Shown here: piece after piece, positions 22,681-33,280 of the stretch
Layout: every line of letters begins with the position of its first letter
Numbering within the stretch: position 1 is the stretch's first letter
From: Reticulitermes lucifugus
Taxonomy: Eukaryota; Arthropoda; Insecta; Blattodea; Rhinotermitidae
Assembly (NCBI GenBank): GCA_026260175.1
Contig: JAKCWW010000266.1
Coordinates: 70,382 to 109,807 of the forward strand
DNA length: 39,426 bases
Direction: 5' to 3'
Made by a program: the position numbers and the translations under genes
Notes under the pieces: model-generated
The model's database searches: none
The model's input: only the letters and a program-made list of their open reading frames with translations
What the model was told of the DNA's origin: nothing

Positions 22681-24280
22681 GAAGGTGAGTTTTTATTTAG
22701 GAGATATCAGTTTGAAATATAGCGCCTGTTTTGAGTTTCCGTGGCTAGTCTCACTGTCCCCACAGAAATTGATATATCGTCGCTTGCTTCAAAATTTGTC
22801 TTTCATATTTTTCCAAGCCTCGGGCGTGTTATTCTGCAGTCTAAAAGTGTCACTAAGTCAAACAGAGAAACAAATATAAACCACTCTGTGCATGTGATCA
22901 TCTGTCGTTATGGTAGAAGGTATTTAGAATTCCATTCAGTATTAACGACTGATATCAAGCACGTTGTCTGACGCGGTGATTCTTCTAACATGTGTTTAGT
23001 TGGCGTCCTGTTCAATTATCTACCGGGATGCTAGATATCTTGAGGTGCTTTGTGGTTTTCCTCACTTCGTCCCGGAAAATTCAGGGACAGTGCCTTAAAC
23101 TAGGCCGCAGCCTTTCTTTTACATCCTGTCCAATCTGTTGTTCACTACTCTGCTCTCTTCACGATATACAGTCCGAGCTGGTGACAGCGTGTTTAAGTAG
23201 AAGAGAGATTTACTGGCAGTGTTGGGATCGGGCTTAGAAATGTGAATGGGGAAGGCAGAAATCAGTCAGCCCATTGAGAAGCAATCATCTGAAGACGAGT
23301 GTAAAACTAATTTTTAAGACGTAACACAGGCTGCAATAAATTTACATCGTCTAATACACAAAGTCTAATGTACGCATTTTACAGTGAATAAAATACACGG
23401 ACGTATTTTGCTTTTCTCTAAGAGAAGTCTTATTCCTAATACAGAAAACTTGATCGTAACGTGTAAATACGAGTGGAAAGAATATAATAAGTACTTCTGT
23501 TCAAAGATATGAATAATAAAATTGAGATTTCCTTTAGGAACGTAATTTACTTTCTGTCTTAAACCCCGATATTAAGAACATTATTGAAATGTAGAATCTT
23601 CTGTTATCTTTCCAACTTCCTTGCTGAATATTTGTGTATCTTGAACCAACTTGCTATGAAAGTATAAAAATAACATAGAATAATTTTATCTTGAAGTTAC
23701 AGAATTGTGTCCTGTATATGGTCAGAACATCGTACTGAATAATGAAGGAAAATGATTTTAAATGCGTCTTAGAATATTTCTGAGTTAATAGGCGTTTATT
23801 CTTCGTAATTTTACTTTTATAGAATATACAAAGTTATTGCAACCCGGAGATCTAAAAGCCATTAATATCTGTTGTGTTTATGCGGTATTAAGCATCCTTT
23901 TCGCGATATGTTTATGTCTAATGACATATAAGTCATGGGCCTGCAACAGATGATAGAAACGCTTATACGACAATAAATTAATATGGATTACGACACGCGT
24001 TTGTCAGGAATACTGAGTTAAATAACTTATGTGGACAGTTCAGTTTTAAATTATTTGATACCAGCTGAGTCCCGCACATTCAGTTGCTAGCTACATTTCC
24101 ATTAGTGACTGTCTATAGTTTAGTGGCTACAATGATTTCCACTCCAATGTAGTACTGTAAATAATGTGTTCTATTTTGAATAGGGTGATTCGATTGGAAC
24201 TGAATGGTGAATGCTTCTTAATGGGTGCGTGTGTTAACTTCTATTTAGTACATTTATATTATATATACCGTGCATTTTAA
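22681..24280. other. AT-rich DNA, nothing recognised
   Basis: There are only short domain-less frames. No repeat family was identified between the SINE fragment and foldback element 3. Confidence 0.4.
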
Positions 24281-24334
24281 TAATTAATTATTTTATTCCA
24301 ACAAATGTACTACACTATTTTAGTGTTTACTTGT

Positions 24335-24375
24335 CCCTACATATGTTTCGGCATTTCTTGTGCCATCCTCAGGGG
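24335..24375 (-). ncRNA. Hammerhead ribozyme-like motif d
   Basis: Minus strand: CCC (24375-24373), CUGAGGA (24372-24366), extra U, stem II GGCA/TGCC, GAAA (24349-24346), C, AUAU, G-U-A (24340-24338), then GGG (24337-24335) closing a 3-bp stem I. N7 is G rather than A, which the core allows. Confidence 0.6.
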
Positions 24376-24504
24376 TGTCGTCGAGAGTTCACCAAAGAAG
24401 ATAAGCTAACCACCATGAACAAGAAGATAATTGATATTCAGTGGTAGTGACTTATATGTTGTGAAAGTGAATTGGATGCACTGAAAATTGTGAACTCGGC
24501 GACA

Positions 24505-24545
24505 CCTCTGAGGATGGCACAAGGAGTGCCGAAACATATGTAGGG
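24505..24545 (+). ncRNA. Hammerhead ribozyme-like motif e
   Basis: CCU (24505-24507), CUGAGGA (24508-24514), U24515, stem II GGCA (24516-24519)/TGCC (24527-24530), GAAA (24531-24534), C, AUAU, GUA (24540-24542), GGG (24543-24545). Stem I contains a U-G wobble next to the cleavage site, so it is weaker than its partner d. Confidence 0.58.
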
Positions 24546-24553
24546 ACAAGAAA

Positions 24554-24582
24554 ACACTAAAATAGTGTAGTGCATTTGTTGG
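24554..24582 (+). other. Conserved hairpin and GTGCATTTGTTGG box
   Basis: ACACTA (24554-24559), loop AAA and TAGTGT (24563-24568) form a perfect hairpin. GTGCATTTGTTGG follows at 24570-24582. The inverted counterpart lies in the left arm. The loop is identical to that at 469-471 while the stem has changed on both sides. Confidence 0.6.
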
Positions 24583-24599
24583 AATAAAATAATTAATTA

Positions 24600-25388
24600 A
24601 TTTAGTACAGTTTATCATTGTACTGTTTAATTCCAAGGAGTTCTTTAATTTGAATTTACAGTATAGTGTTTGGAAAGATAGTATATAGAACATTGTGTGT
24701 GTAATTACTTGGGAACCTATTTAAACCCGGTCTAAGTACATAGTTTCATTGCAGGGAAGCACAAATTTTTCAAAACAATAGGAGCCACCTCAAAATTCTG
24801 GGCGCCAGAAGGGTGACATGAAGGACGTTCCATGCTGATCCGCGTAGGTGTAGGTGACATGGCGCCGGTGATTTGTTCACCGCTGTCGTACTTTGTTACA
24901 TTTTAAAATAATAATTTTTGAAGATGGGGACTTTGATGTTATCTAGTACAGAATGGGATAAGATCGACATGTCTCGTCTAACGCGATGGTGCACCTGCAG
25001 CTTCCATAAAACAGGACTTCATCTAACCATGAATTATGTTCTAATCGTATGACGGAAGGCATTCTGTAACGTATGAAAGCCAGTGTGGCGCAATTAGACA
25101 CGGAAGTTGAGGCACACATGGGCGTCGAAATGGCTATGTCGATACATTAGACACAGACATGCAAAAAAAGGCACATGATAAGTGCGTTAGATGTGTTCCA
25201 TTACAGCCATGTAATTAGAAAAGTATAAACTTCTATATGTACTCAGTCGTTTAAAATTATCACCACGTCGGAATATTTCTTCCATTAATTTTGGAATAAA
25301 ATAAACTTACTACAGTAAAATATATTCAGCGAAACTCGGGTAGTGATTGTCCAGAGCCCTGCACAATATGAGGATGTTAGAAGGGTTT
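24600..25388. other. AT-rich DNA, nothing recognised
   Basis: No gene or repeat family was identified immediately downstream of foldback element 3. Confidence 0.4.
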
Positions 25389-25390
25389 CT

Positions 25391-25421
<31 letters not shown>

Positions 25422-25480
25422 TTGCACATGAAATAAGTCGAGCATCGCTGAAGGAATCTCCATGAAATTTTGTGCAAATT
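25389..25480. repeat. (TCTG)n tract with following ATGAAATTTTGTGC module
   Basis: A TCTG/TGTC run at 25390-25422 is followed about 40 nt later by CATGAAATTTTGTGC. The pairing of a TCYG tract with a GAAATTTG phrase is repeated at 22156-22222, 25702-25770 and 25932-26013, so it looks like one dispersed repeat module. Confidence 0.55.
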
Positions 25481-25701
25481 GTTTAATGCATTTTTCCGAG
25501 CCAGTTTTCTTCTCATGCAGGTAGGATAATTTTAACAGCCACTTGACGTGAACACATACAATGGTTTCTGCGCGCATTCCAAGCCATTCTCGCTAAATAG
25601 TTGGAAATAGGTTTGCAGAGAAAAGCGAAGTAATAATGTAAGTCCAGCCAGTTTTAAGCGCGTTGGCATAGACGCAAAAAGAGCCTGTTACCTTCGTCAT
25701 G

Positions 25702-26120
25702 TCCTTCCGTCTGTCTGTCCGCAAGTATCAGCGCGCCCCCAACTGGACGAATTTTCGTGAAATTTGATATTGAGGACCTTTTTGAAAATATATCGAGAAA
25801 ACTCAAATTTGGTTAAAATCGGACAGAAATATTGGGCACTTTACATGAAGACCTAAGTACGTTTGATTGTTGCCGGCGACATTAAATCGCCATAAAGGCT
25901 CTCTTTATCTGAGGTAGTATAGGGCTTTTACTCCTTCCGTCTATCCTTCTGTACGTCTGTCTGCATGTGTTATTGCGGCTCCCACTAGAAGGAGTTACAT
26001 GACATTTGATATTGGGGACTTCTATGAAAATCTGTCGAAAAATTCCAAATTTGGTTAAAATCAGGCAAAAATATCTGGCGCTTTACGTGAAGACCGGCGA
26101 CATTCAATCGCCATAAAAGC
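25702..26120. repeat. Diverged tandem duplication, unit about 190-230 bp
   Basis: Copy 1 (25702-25902) and copy 2 (25932-26120) share, in order, TCCTTCCGTCT, GAAATTTGATATTG, AAATTTGGTTAAAATC and CCGGCGACATT, then AATCGCCATAAA. Copy 2 lacks about 17 bp just before CCGGCG. The copies are clearly diverged, so the duplication is old. There is no intact frame across it. Confidence 0.75.
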
Positions 26121-26282
26121 GATCTCTTGGAGTGAAATGGTATCAGGCTATTCGGATAGCCGAGGGGTTATAAACAATATGCGAACGCCCCACATTCTTA
26201 CTTTATGCGTACATTGCCTCGGTTGTAACGTCGCGATTCTTGAGCTAATTAAACGACTTGGACGGTGTTTGTACATATCCGA

Positions 26283-26697
26283 AATTTTATACAAATATTG
26301 AAAAATAAACAGCGGTCTTCCCAGCACAAAAAAAAATATTACCAAGCATGTTCATGTTGATGATATTTAAATAAAGCTCTTGTATGTATTTACGACTGGC
26401 TATACTTAATTCAAATTTAATTGGACGTAATGCCACAACCGTTAGACATTCCTTGGTAAAACAAACTTTGTTCCTTTGAGACAAGTAAACGAAAGTGGCG
26501 CTGCCTGGTGGCCTATGTTTCCAGATTTTATATATTTAACAATCAACAATGTTCTTCCGAACATAAACAAAGATTACAACTATGTCTTGTTGTTGATAAT
26601 ATTTAAATAACGCCCTTTCCATCTGAATTTATAGGATTATGTTCTTATAACTGTGCGTATTTAATTAAAATATAATTGTACGTAATGCGACAGCCGT
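26283..26697. repeat. Second diverged tandem duplication, period about 236-255 bp
   Basis: Copy 1 (26283-26445) and copy 2 (26523-26697) share GTTGATGATATTTAAATAA (26356) with GTTGATAATATTTAAATAA (26592), and ACGTAATGCCACAACCGTTA (26425) with ACGTAATGCGACAGCCGTTA (26680). About 75 bp of unrelated sequence separates them. Confidence 0.7.
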
Positions 26698-27904
26698 TAA
26701 TTAAATTAAATTAAACAAAAAAGGGACGAAAGTTCGTGAATTATTACGCTGTGTGTACTTTTCCACTTTGTTTAATCTTTTATCAGAAAAATCCTTTTGT
26801 CTTGGAAAATTAAGCCCTTCTACTTCCCGGAGCTACATTTACCACTGCTCTGCTAAGACTAAGAATTCTATATCATATGTTACACACGACTAGTCTATTT
26901 TGTGTGCGACCTGAACCGTAACAAGAAAGCATAAATTTTTGAAGGGAAATGAAGGACTCTGTGACAGGGAGTTTAAATTATTGCTCCTGCTTAGGCGGCT
27001 GTCCTGCATTACTGACATCTTCACAAGCAGTTCTACGTGTCTGATGTACGCGCTTACGTAGGCGTATGTAGTAGAAGATGCAATTCATTCTGTCTGTACA
27101 CGTGATCGGTTGTTTATACGTCAGTACTATATGACATTTATCGACGAATGAGGTGTAAGAAGAATCGAGAAAATAAGCCTAGTTACTTTTCAGTATGCAG
27201 TACGAGTACGTCTGTAATGTAATGAATTGTTTTGTGGATGTTGAGGTATAATGGATGCGGAAATAATCGGCCATGATCTACGCTTGTTGGTAAGAGTACA
27301 AGTCTAGAATTCTTATAAATTCATAACTAAAAAAATGCAGTTATTGAAGTTATATCAGGGTAATTCGTCGCGGAGCGATCTTCAGCTGTGTCCACCACTG
27401 AAGCAAAGTTTTGGCGGCCACAAATTTGAAGATAATTGCGATGTGGAAGCATTTGTGACACGCCTCACAACAAAAGACACGGACTTCTGTCAATAGGGAA
27501 TAAAAAATCTGGTCCCGCGAAATGATAAATGCCTCAGTTTTGGTGGGGACTTGTGAAATACTAGTAGGATAGCAGTACAATGACATATGAACTGCTTTTA
27601 TTAGAGATTAAAATAAACAATCCGAAATATATGTCTTGTAGACTTATTTGCTGACCGACCTCCATACTGAAAGACTCTAGCTTACACCTTTCTTTCCCTG
27701 GAGGGAATTTAGACGGTGAAGACTTGCTTCAGTCAGGATTACTGATCTGATTCGAGACGTTAACCAGAGATCTCTAGAATAACAAAGTTTGAGCTCGGGT
27801 GTGGAAACCTAAAAGTAATGAAAGACAACCAAAGTTCATTCAGTCCTATTAAAATATGCATGTAAAGGTGTGGTATTTTATTGGGAGATGATTTAACGTT
27901 CTTG
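26698..27904. other. AT-rich DNA, nothing recognised
   Basis: No repeat family or gene was identified. A 78-codon minus-strand frame (27350-27586) has no recognisable domain. Confidence 0.4.
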
Positions 27905-28140
27905 TGCGTGGGCCGTCCCATGACTCAGGCTGTTAGTCGCCGGCCTCTTACCGCGGAGGCCCGGATTCAATTCCAGGTCACACCATTTGTGGTTTGTGGT
28001 GAACAAATTGACATTGGGATATGTTTTTCTGGAAGTACTTCAGTTTTCCCATCTCATTATCATTCCAACAATCCTCAGTGCAGAAAATCTACAGGTGTAC
28101 TTGAGCATTACAGGTGTCAGTTTTTAGGTGTGGAAACAAA
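27905..28140 (+). mobile_element. tRNA-derived SINE of a second family
   Basis: An A-box-like TGACTCAGGCTGTTAG (27921-27936) and B-box GGATTCAATTCC (27962-27973) are spaced like a tRNA promoter. The body continues with GTTTTCCCATCTCATTATC and CATTCCAACAATC, a SINE body I recognise from insects. It lacks the TTTACC tail and body words of the other SINEs, so it belongs to a different family. A 90-codon frame over it is coincidental. Confidence 0.65.
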
Positions 28141-29767
28141 TTTAATTTGTTAAATTCTGCTGTGTTTTTTAGACTTCTGTTGGGTTTCGTCTGTGTATTT
28201 CAAGCCCAGAATGGTTTCATGTCCAAGTAAATTTGGGAGACGCTGGCATACAGCATGGTCGTGACTTCAGCCTGCTCGGAAGAAAAGGAATGGTTCGCCC
28301 GAAGAGGCTAAGGGAATATAAATTGTCGTTAAAAGGAGCAGGGCTCTCACATGAGATAAATGGTTGAGAGGAGAAGTTATCTGAAGGCTCACTAAGTATT
28401 GCTCATTTTATATGATTGTATTTCTCTGCCCCCTCCACCAGACTAATTATTAGCTATTAGACAGGTAAACAAATTTTGAGACGTATTGGTTTAAATATAG
28501 TCGTAATGTTACATAAATAATTCTGCACGTATGTTTTGTACAAAGAGCCATGTTACGTGCATTTAAATGTAGATGACAGGCATTTCACTCCACTAGTTTT
28601 CCCTCATTCCATAACCGTTGTTCCAAGGACAAACTGAGCTAATTACTTTAATTTTACTAAATAATCTTTAAAATTAAAAATTATATTAAACCTATAGTAG
28701 AGTATTATTTACGTAATTACCAGACTTTTTAATTAGTAAATGTTACACCTAATGACATGGTATGATGTATAAAACTGTGTGTGTTTGTCGGAAGAATGAA
28801 GGAAAAACAACACATTAATTAACTGTGTGCAATTTTCTGAAAGAGAACCCAAAATATGCTCTGTTCTTTTAATAATATATGTTAGTTGCAGTTATAGTTT
28901 TGTCGAAATTTGAACCCGGTAATATTTTTGAAATAAATTGCCAGCATGTAAAATATTCTAGTCTATTGCCACTTTGATGTCAGATCCACAGTGGTCCATT
29001 TAAATTCGCTCTGTGCTGCCCTTTCCACATTAGTCATATTCACGTCCGTTATACATTACATTACGTTCTCGTACGTACAGCGCAGCAGTGGGCGTTTGTT
29101 TTACTACGTTCTGCTGCGATAGACGTGTCAGAGAAGGTACATTTTATTAATTCATACTGCTTACGATCTGGCAGTAATATTTATTTCACTCTGTTTTCCT
29201 ACGTTATACGTGGCTTTCGGAATGAATTTTGATATTATGCAAGAAAAATATAATCCTGTCATTAATTCCTAGTTTGTGAAGAAACCATAAATTTACGTGT
29301 TCTGTATTAAACGCGTTAGCTACCTGATCATCCTCCCACACATTTTGATCAGAAGCTTAAATTTTGAATGACTTTGACAAGGCTAATATGGCCCATCTTC
29401 AATTTATATTACACAGTCCATTTTGACGTGATGTAAAGCGAAACAGTAACACTGTTTAAGGAAGTTCTCTTTTTCTTGTACGGTTAAATTGAATTCATGA
29501 ACGCGGTGTTCCACTTCTCAGATTTGTTGAACACAAATATGACGTGGCATATGTTATTCTAAACGATAAAATTAAACATTAGATTATATTCGTTACATTG
29601 AGTAAGCAAGAGTTTCCCGGTGACTCTGCACTCTACATTCTGTGCCCAATTTGTAGTTACGATTGACATCTAACTTGAAGTAAGAGAGTTCTTGAGAAAG
29701 CAGTAGACACCCAGAAAACGAAAACGTCTAATCACCATGTTCACTGAGCTTGTCAGTGGTTCAGCTC
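28141..29767. other. AT-rich DNA, nothing recognised
   Basis: There is no RNA gene, repeat family or domain-bearing frame. Confidence 0.4.
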
Positions 29768-29774
29768 ATTATTA

Positions 29775-29805
<31 letters not shown>
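29768..29805. repeat. (TTA)n microsatellite
   Basis: A TTA run with one early G interruption. Confidence 0.9.
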
Positions 29806-29967
29806 GTTGTCATCATTATAATCATCATCTCGATGTTTCAGTTCGTCCACCTGTTGGTTACACAGTCAACCCGTTTGATTACTTCTCCGTCACGTTTGTA
29901 TAATGCACTCTTTTTACTTCAAGTGTATTATTTAACGATGCCGTCAGTTGTCAAGATCTTATAACAT

Positions 29968-30680
29968 CGGTGTTAGCTCAGTGGGTGTAGGGCAGTGGTT
30001 GAATGGTAATAAGGGAAGATTGAAGTACTTAGACAAGAACCTGTGACATTGACATTTTGATTTCGCCAAACCCTCATAGGATAGGAGTCTATCCTCCGGG
30101 TTAAAGGTCGGCAACTAACCGTCAGGGCAAAAGCACGGTCCATGTAGCTGTCGTGATGTTGGTGTTGCATTATTGTCGAACTAAGGGCGCGAAGCTTTGC
30201 GTCCATTCTCCCATACATCTACACAGCGTAGTCGGTATGCTTGTAGTGACTAGGCCGCGGCCTGGACGACCGGTGACCGCCAGGGGCAAGAGTTTTTTCT
30301 TCTCCGAGGTGTCCAAACTGGCTCTGCGGCTCACCGAGCCTCTTCGTTTCCAGATGTCACGGACTGTTTCTCTGGCAACAAAGTGGCGGGGGGCGTGAGG
30401 CTAACCACTCACCGCCATGAAGCACCGAGGCTACTCAGACGTGCTTTTATAACATGCGCAGGCACATTACCTTCACCTTTACATCTGCTGTTCGTCGCAA
30501 TTGCCACTGCGATGCAGTCACTTACACCCACATATGGAAAGAAGACGCAGCTGCAGGCCTGCCGTCACTACACCCACGCAAGGCACCAAGACAGCAGAAG
30601 ACCGCCCACACTCCCTTAAACCGTGCGCAGGCGGACAGTTCCGGCGTGGCTCTCAAGCACAGGGACAAGTAAATCTGATA
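29968..30680. other. GC-richer block, probably repeat-derived
   Basis: It opens with GGTGTTAGCTCAGTGGG (29971-29987), a good tRNA A-box phrase, but no B-box follows at tRNA spacing. The next 650 bp are markedly GC-richer than the flanks, with overlapping open frames on both strands (for example 30383-30619 and 30522-30752). None has a recognisable domain. An old SINE/LINE mosaic is likelier than an exon; a CpG-rich regulatory segment cannot be excluded. Confidence 0.4.
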
Positions 30681-30984
30681 AGTAAGCATTCGTTCACGTT
30701 TGCTTGGATCAGACGATCCGACGATCGGACAGAAGCATTGGTTGAATTCCATTTCATCGTTACTTCGGGTTAAGGGTTTGGATACATTGAGTATTTTCGA
30801 GGCCTGGATTTATGCCCAAATTTTTAAATTAATATATTTTAAAAGCACGCCTCTTTTTATTACTTTTAGATGATAATTATTTTAATTTTTAAGTAAAAAT
30901 ATAATAAATATGAGAATACGGAAATAAACTGAACATGAAAAGAGCTTAAACTGGCCCGTTTACTGATAATTGGATTTAATTCAG

Positions 30985-31110
30985 TTCATTAACATGCAGG
31001 CTTAACAGCATAGAGCCAACTATGAGACGAACACGCTCACGTAAATACACAAATACAGTAAAATTACACAACCAACCAAAATACAAACAAGACAAAAAAG
31101 AAGAACAAAA
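30985..31110 (-). repeat. Dispersed retroposon 3' end (second copy)
   Basis: TTAACATGCAGGCTTAACAG begins about 30989 and is followed by a CA/AAA-rich stretch with many ACAAA words. Order and composition match 16748-16870, so both are copies of one repeat. This copy lacks the AAT tail. Confidence 0.55.
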
Positions 31111-31170
31111 TTGGATAAGTGCGAGTGCCGACTTACCAACCGGCTGAAATTGTGCCAGCTTACGTTACGT

Positions 31171-31201
<31 letters not shown>

Positions 31202-31203
31202 AA
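31171..31203. repeat. (GCT)n/(GAT)n microsatellite
   Basis: Four GCT units run directly into about six GAT units. Confidence 0.85.
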
Positions 31204-31257
31204 GGTGCAGGATTCGTGTGGATGAGGACAGGTTCTAGACATTTGCTACTGCTGGCA

Positions 31258-31533
31258 CAGCGAAGGTAAAGGTAAAGGTAAAGACTCTCCCGTTACATGC
31301 CAAACGGGCACAGACGGGAGGAAAAGTTACAGATCTACCCATACTCGACCCCGGCGCTAGAACGTGGTGGGTGGTCAGCGCATCGCCCCGGTCACTTTAC
31401 CCCCGGGAAAGAGATCCGATACGTATCGTACAGGAGGTTGGGTGGACCTCGGGGCTGGGCTGGACGGGTTCGGAAAACCTGGTCGCCATCGTGCAGCCCG
31501 TAAGCGTGTCGCTACGCCGACTATGTTATCCCA
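31258..31533 (-). mobile_element. tRNA-derived SINE with (GGTAAA)3 tail
   Basis: On the plus strand (GGTAAA)3 at 31264-31281 is the reversed tail. The body GGTGGGTGGTCAGCGC, CCCGGGAAAGAGATCC and GTTGGGTGGACC matches the copy at 38046. The minus-strand head retains an A-box-like ACATAGTCGG and GCGACACGCTTACGGGCTG, but the B-box segment is deleted, so this copy cannot drive pol III normally. Confidence 0.8.
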
Positions 31534-31734
31534 GCCGCCTGCTGACACATTAGGCTTAATAAATAGTCGAGTCTCGTAAAACACGTGGACGTCGTTGCCT
31601 AGCTGAGCGACTGGCAGCTTTGCAAGACGAATTATATTTTATGGAGTTATTTTGCAATTTACCCTCAACATGAGCAACAAACCGCCTTGCCAACGGAGAG
31701 AATTTGATAATTAAGAGGTTTATAATAATGAGAT

Positions 31735-31960
31735 TATACTCAGGGTGGTGAAGAGAAGTAAGATTGGATGGACTGGACATGTAGCGTGAAAGGTGATCTG
31801 CTAATTTCGTACAAAGTTGAGACTTTGGATCCTCAAGGGCAATGGCTACTTATAAAACATGAAAATACGAGTGAGTCAAAGTGGATATTACAAGAAGAGA
31901 GTGCGAACGGCTTATATCGATTTGGCAGGACTGGCTCAAGAACTTGGTAGTTATTACCTT
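31735..31960 (+). pseudogene. Short relic of a non-LTR ORF C-terminus (tentative)
   Basis: The reading LRVVKRSKIGWTGHVA then stop (about 31741-31791) resembles the RRLRWAGHVAR phrase near the end of many insect LINE ORFs. Downstream, IDLAGLAQELGS in another frame (near 31917-31952) could be the IDLAQDR-type tail. Stops and frameshifts intervene. The match is short and from memory. Confidence 0.35.
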
Positions 31961-32942
31961 TTGTGAGTATTGTAATTTGTCTTCGACTCTGTAAAAGTGG
32001 AAACTTTCTTGGCCAGTTGAGCGACTGTCAAATATTTAAGGGATGTTTTGTATCACCCATGAAGTCCATGCAGGAGTACCTTCTGTGCTGTGGAGTACGA
32101 ACGTTAAGAATCTTTCTATAGTGATGTTCTGGCACTCCATCATCTTCACAATTTAACACAAATTACTTCCAGTAAAAAATAAAATTATAATAACGTCACC
32201 ATCACTCAGGCAGGGGCCAATTCTGAGCTACTTATTCGCCAAAATACAGTAAATCTCGTGACACGAACACAAACACTAACAAATCTTTATCACCATCAAC
32301 TTTATTAGCAGGACTCTCTCCAAAACAACCCTCCCATTCTCTTCCTTTCTATCCTTTTAAAACTTACAACATTACTTAAACTTTTCAACTTTGTTATGTG
32401 CCAGTTACTCCCCTTCTCCCCAGGGATTTCCCCAAACCCCTCCTAGAAAGTGAACGGTTTTGTAAGCACTTCCTAATTCACTTGAAACTCGAGAGATTTA
32501 AGCTGCACACACATGGAGCATCTGTCTACCACTCTACGGTATTCGTAACGATCACTGCACTATTTCGCCCTATTTAATTCCGTGAATGCTAGACAGCCAG
32601 CCAGCCAGCCACTCTGAAGGTTACGTATCCCAGCCAGAAGTCTTTAACTGCGAGCTTTCCAAGGGTTGTTAACTTTATGCCCCTAGATGTTCTCCGATCC
32701 ACTTGGCGAACATCCAGACACACAATACTTCGTACAGTGAACCAGAACTGTAAAATATAGAGCAGCGTCGTGTTCTCCGCAGCTGTTTTATTTTGCAGTG
32801 TCGATCAAGATGGGGCATAATGTCTGTACGTATAAGGCCCAGTACTATATCTGTAATACCTCACCTGTAATCGCAGGGACTCTAAAGCAGTGCTTATCAC
32901 TTGGTGGTCTGCGGTCTCTCGCCAGTCCGGAAATTACATTTA

Positions 32943-32984
<42 letters not shown>

Positions 32985-33013
32985 CGTCGGCACAAAACCT
33001 AAAGACGTCGATG
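31961..33013. other. Mixed DNA with a (TA)n tract
   Basis: The stretch 32200-32560 is pyrimidine/CT-rich (CTCTCCAAAACAACC, CCCCTTCTCCCCAGG) and contains a (CAGC)n-like AGCCAGCCAGCCAGCC run near 32595-32611. A perfect TA run lies at 32947-32982. No gene was recognised. Confidence 0.4.
32947..32982. repeat. (TA)n microsatellite
   Basis: An uninterrupted TA dinucleotide run of about 18 units. Confidence 0.95.
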
Positions 33014-33280
33014 TGCACGCCATGAAGTCAGAAGGGAAAGTGGAGGTAAAGCTCCACTCATTCTTAATATCGGAAGTAGTTGAAGATGTGTAGTCAGCTT
33101 CATGCCCCAGCCGCTTTTCATCCGGGAATAAGCCCCTGGTACCTATTGAATAGAAGGCTGGATGGGCTCGAGAGCCAGAGAAAAAAATGCTTTTCTCTTG
33201 CTGGGAATCGAAGCATGATTACTCGGATGTCCGTTTCGTAGCCAGGTTCCTACACCGGTTGCGCTGTACGGGTATACCTG
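33014..33280 (-). mobile_element. tRNA-derived SINE, diverged subfamily
   Basis: On the minus strand a head with GCTTCGATTCCCAGC (B-box, about 33202-33216), preceded by GCGCAACCGGTGTAGG, leads into a body that ends, on the plus strand, with GCCATGAAGTCAGAAGGG (33020-33037) and CTCATTCTTAATATCGG. The module order matches the 38046 SINE, but the head sequence differs. Confidence 0.7.

Larger units (their letters stand above)
24281..24599. mobile_element. Foldback element 3 with paired hammerhead motifs
   Basis: The left arm (24281-24392) and right arm (24489-24599) are inverted copies around a spacer of about 96 bp. Outer ends are A/T-rich (TAATTAATTATTTTATTCCA and its complement), followed inward by the CATTTGTTGG box, a small hairpin and a hammerhead-like motif. 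The two ribozyme-like motifs point outward, as in element 1. There is no coding capacity. The interior sequence is unrelated to element 1, so the conserved unit is the terminal module. The Penelope-like assignment is inferred. Confidence 0.75.

Noticed and set aside
29971..29990. tRNA gene start (TTAGCTCAGTGGG)
   Set aside because: No B-box or cloverleaf follows at the right spacing.
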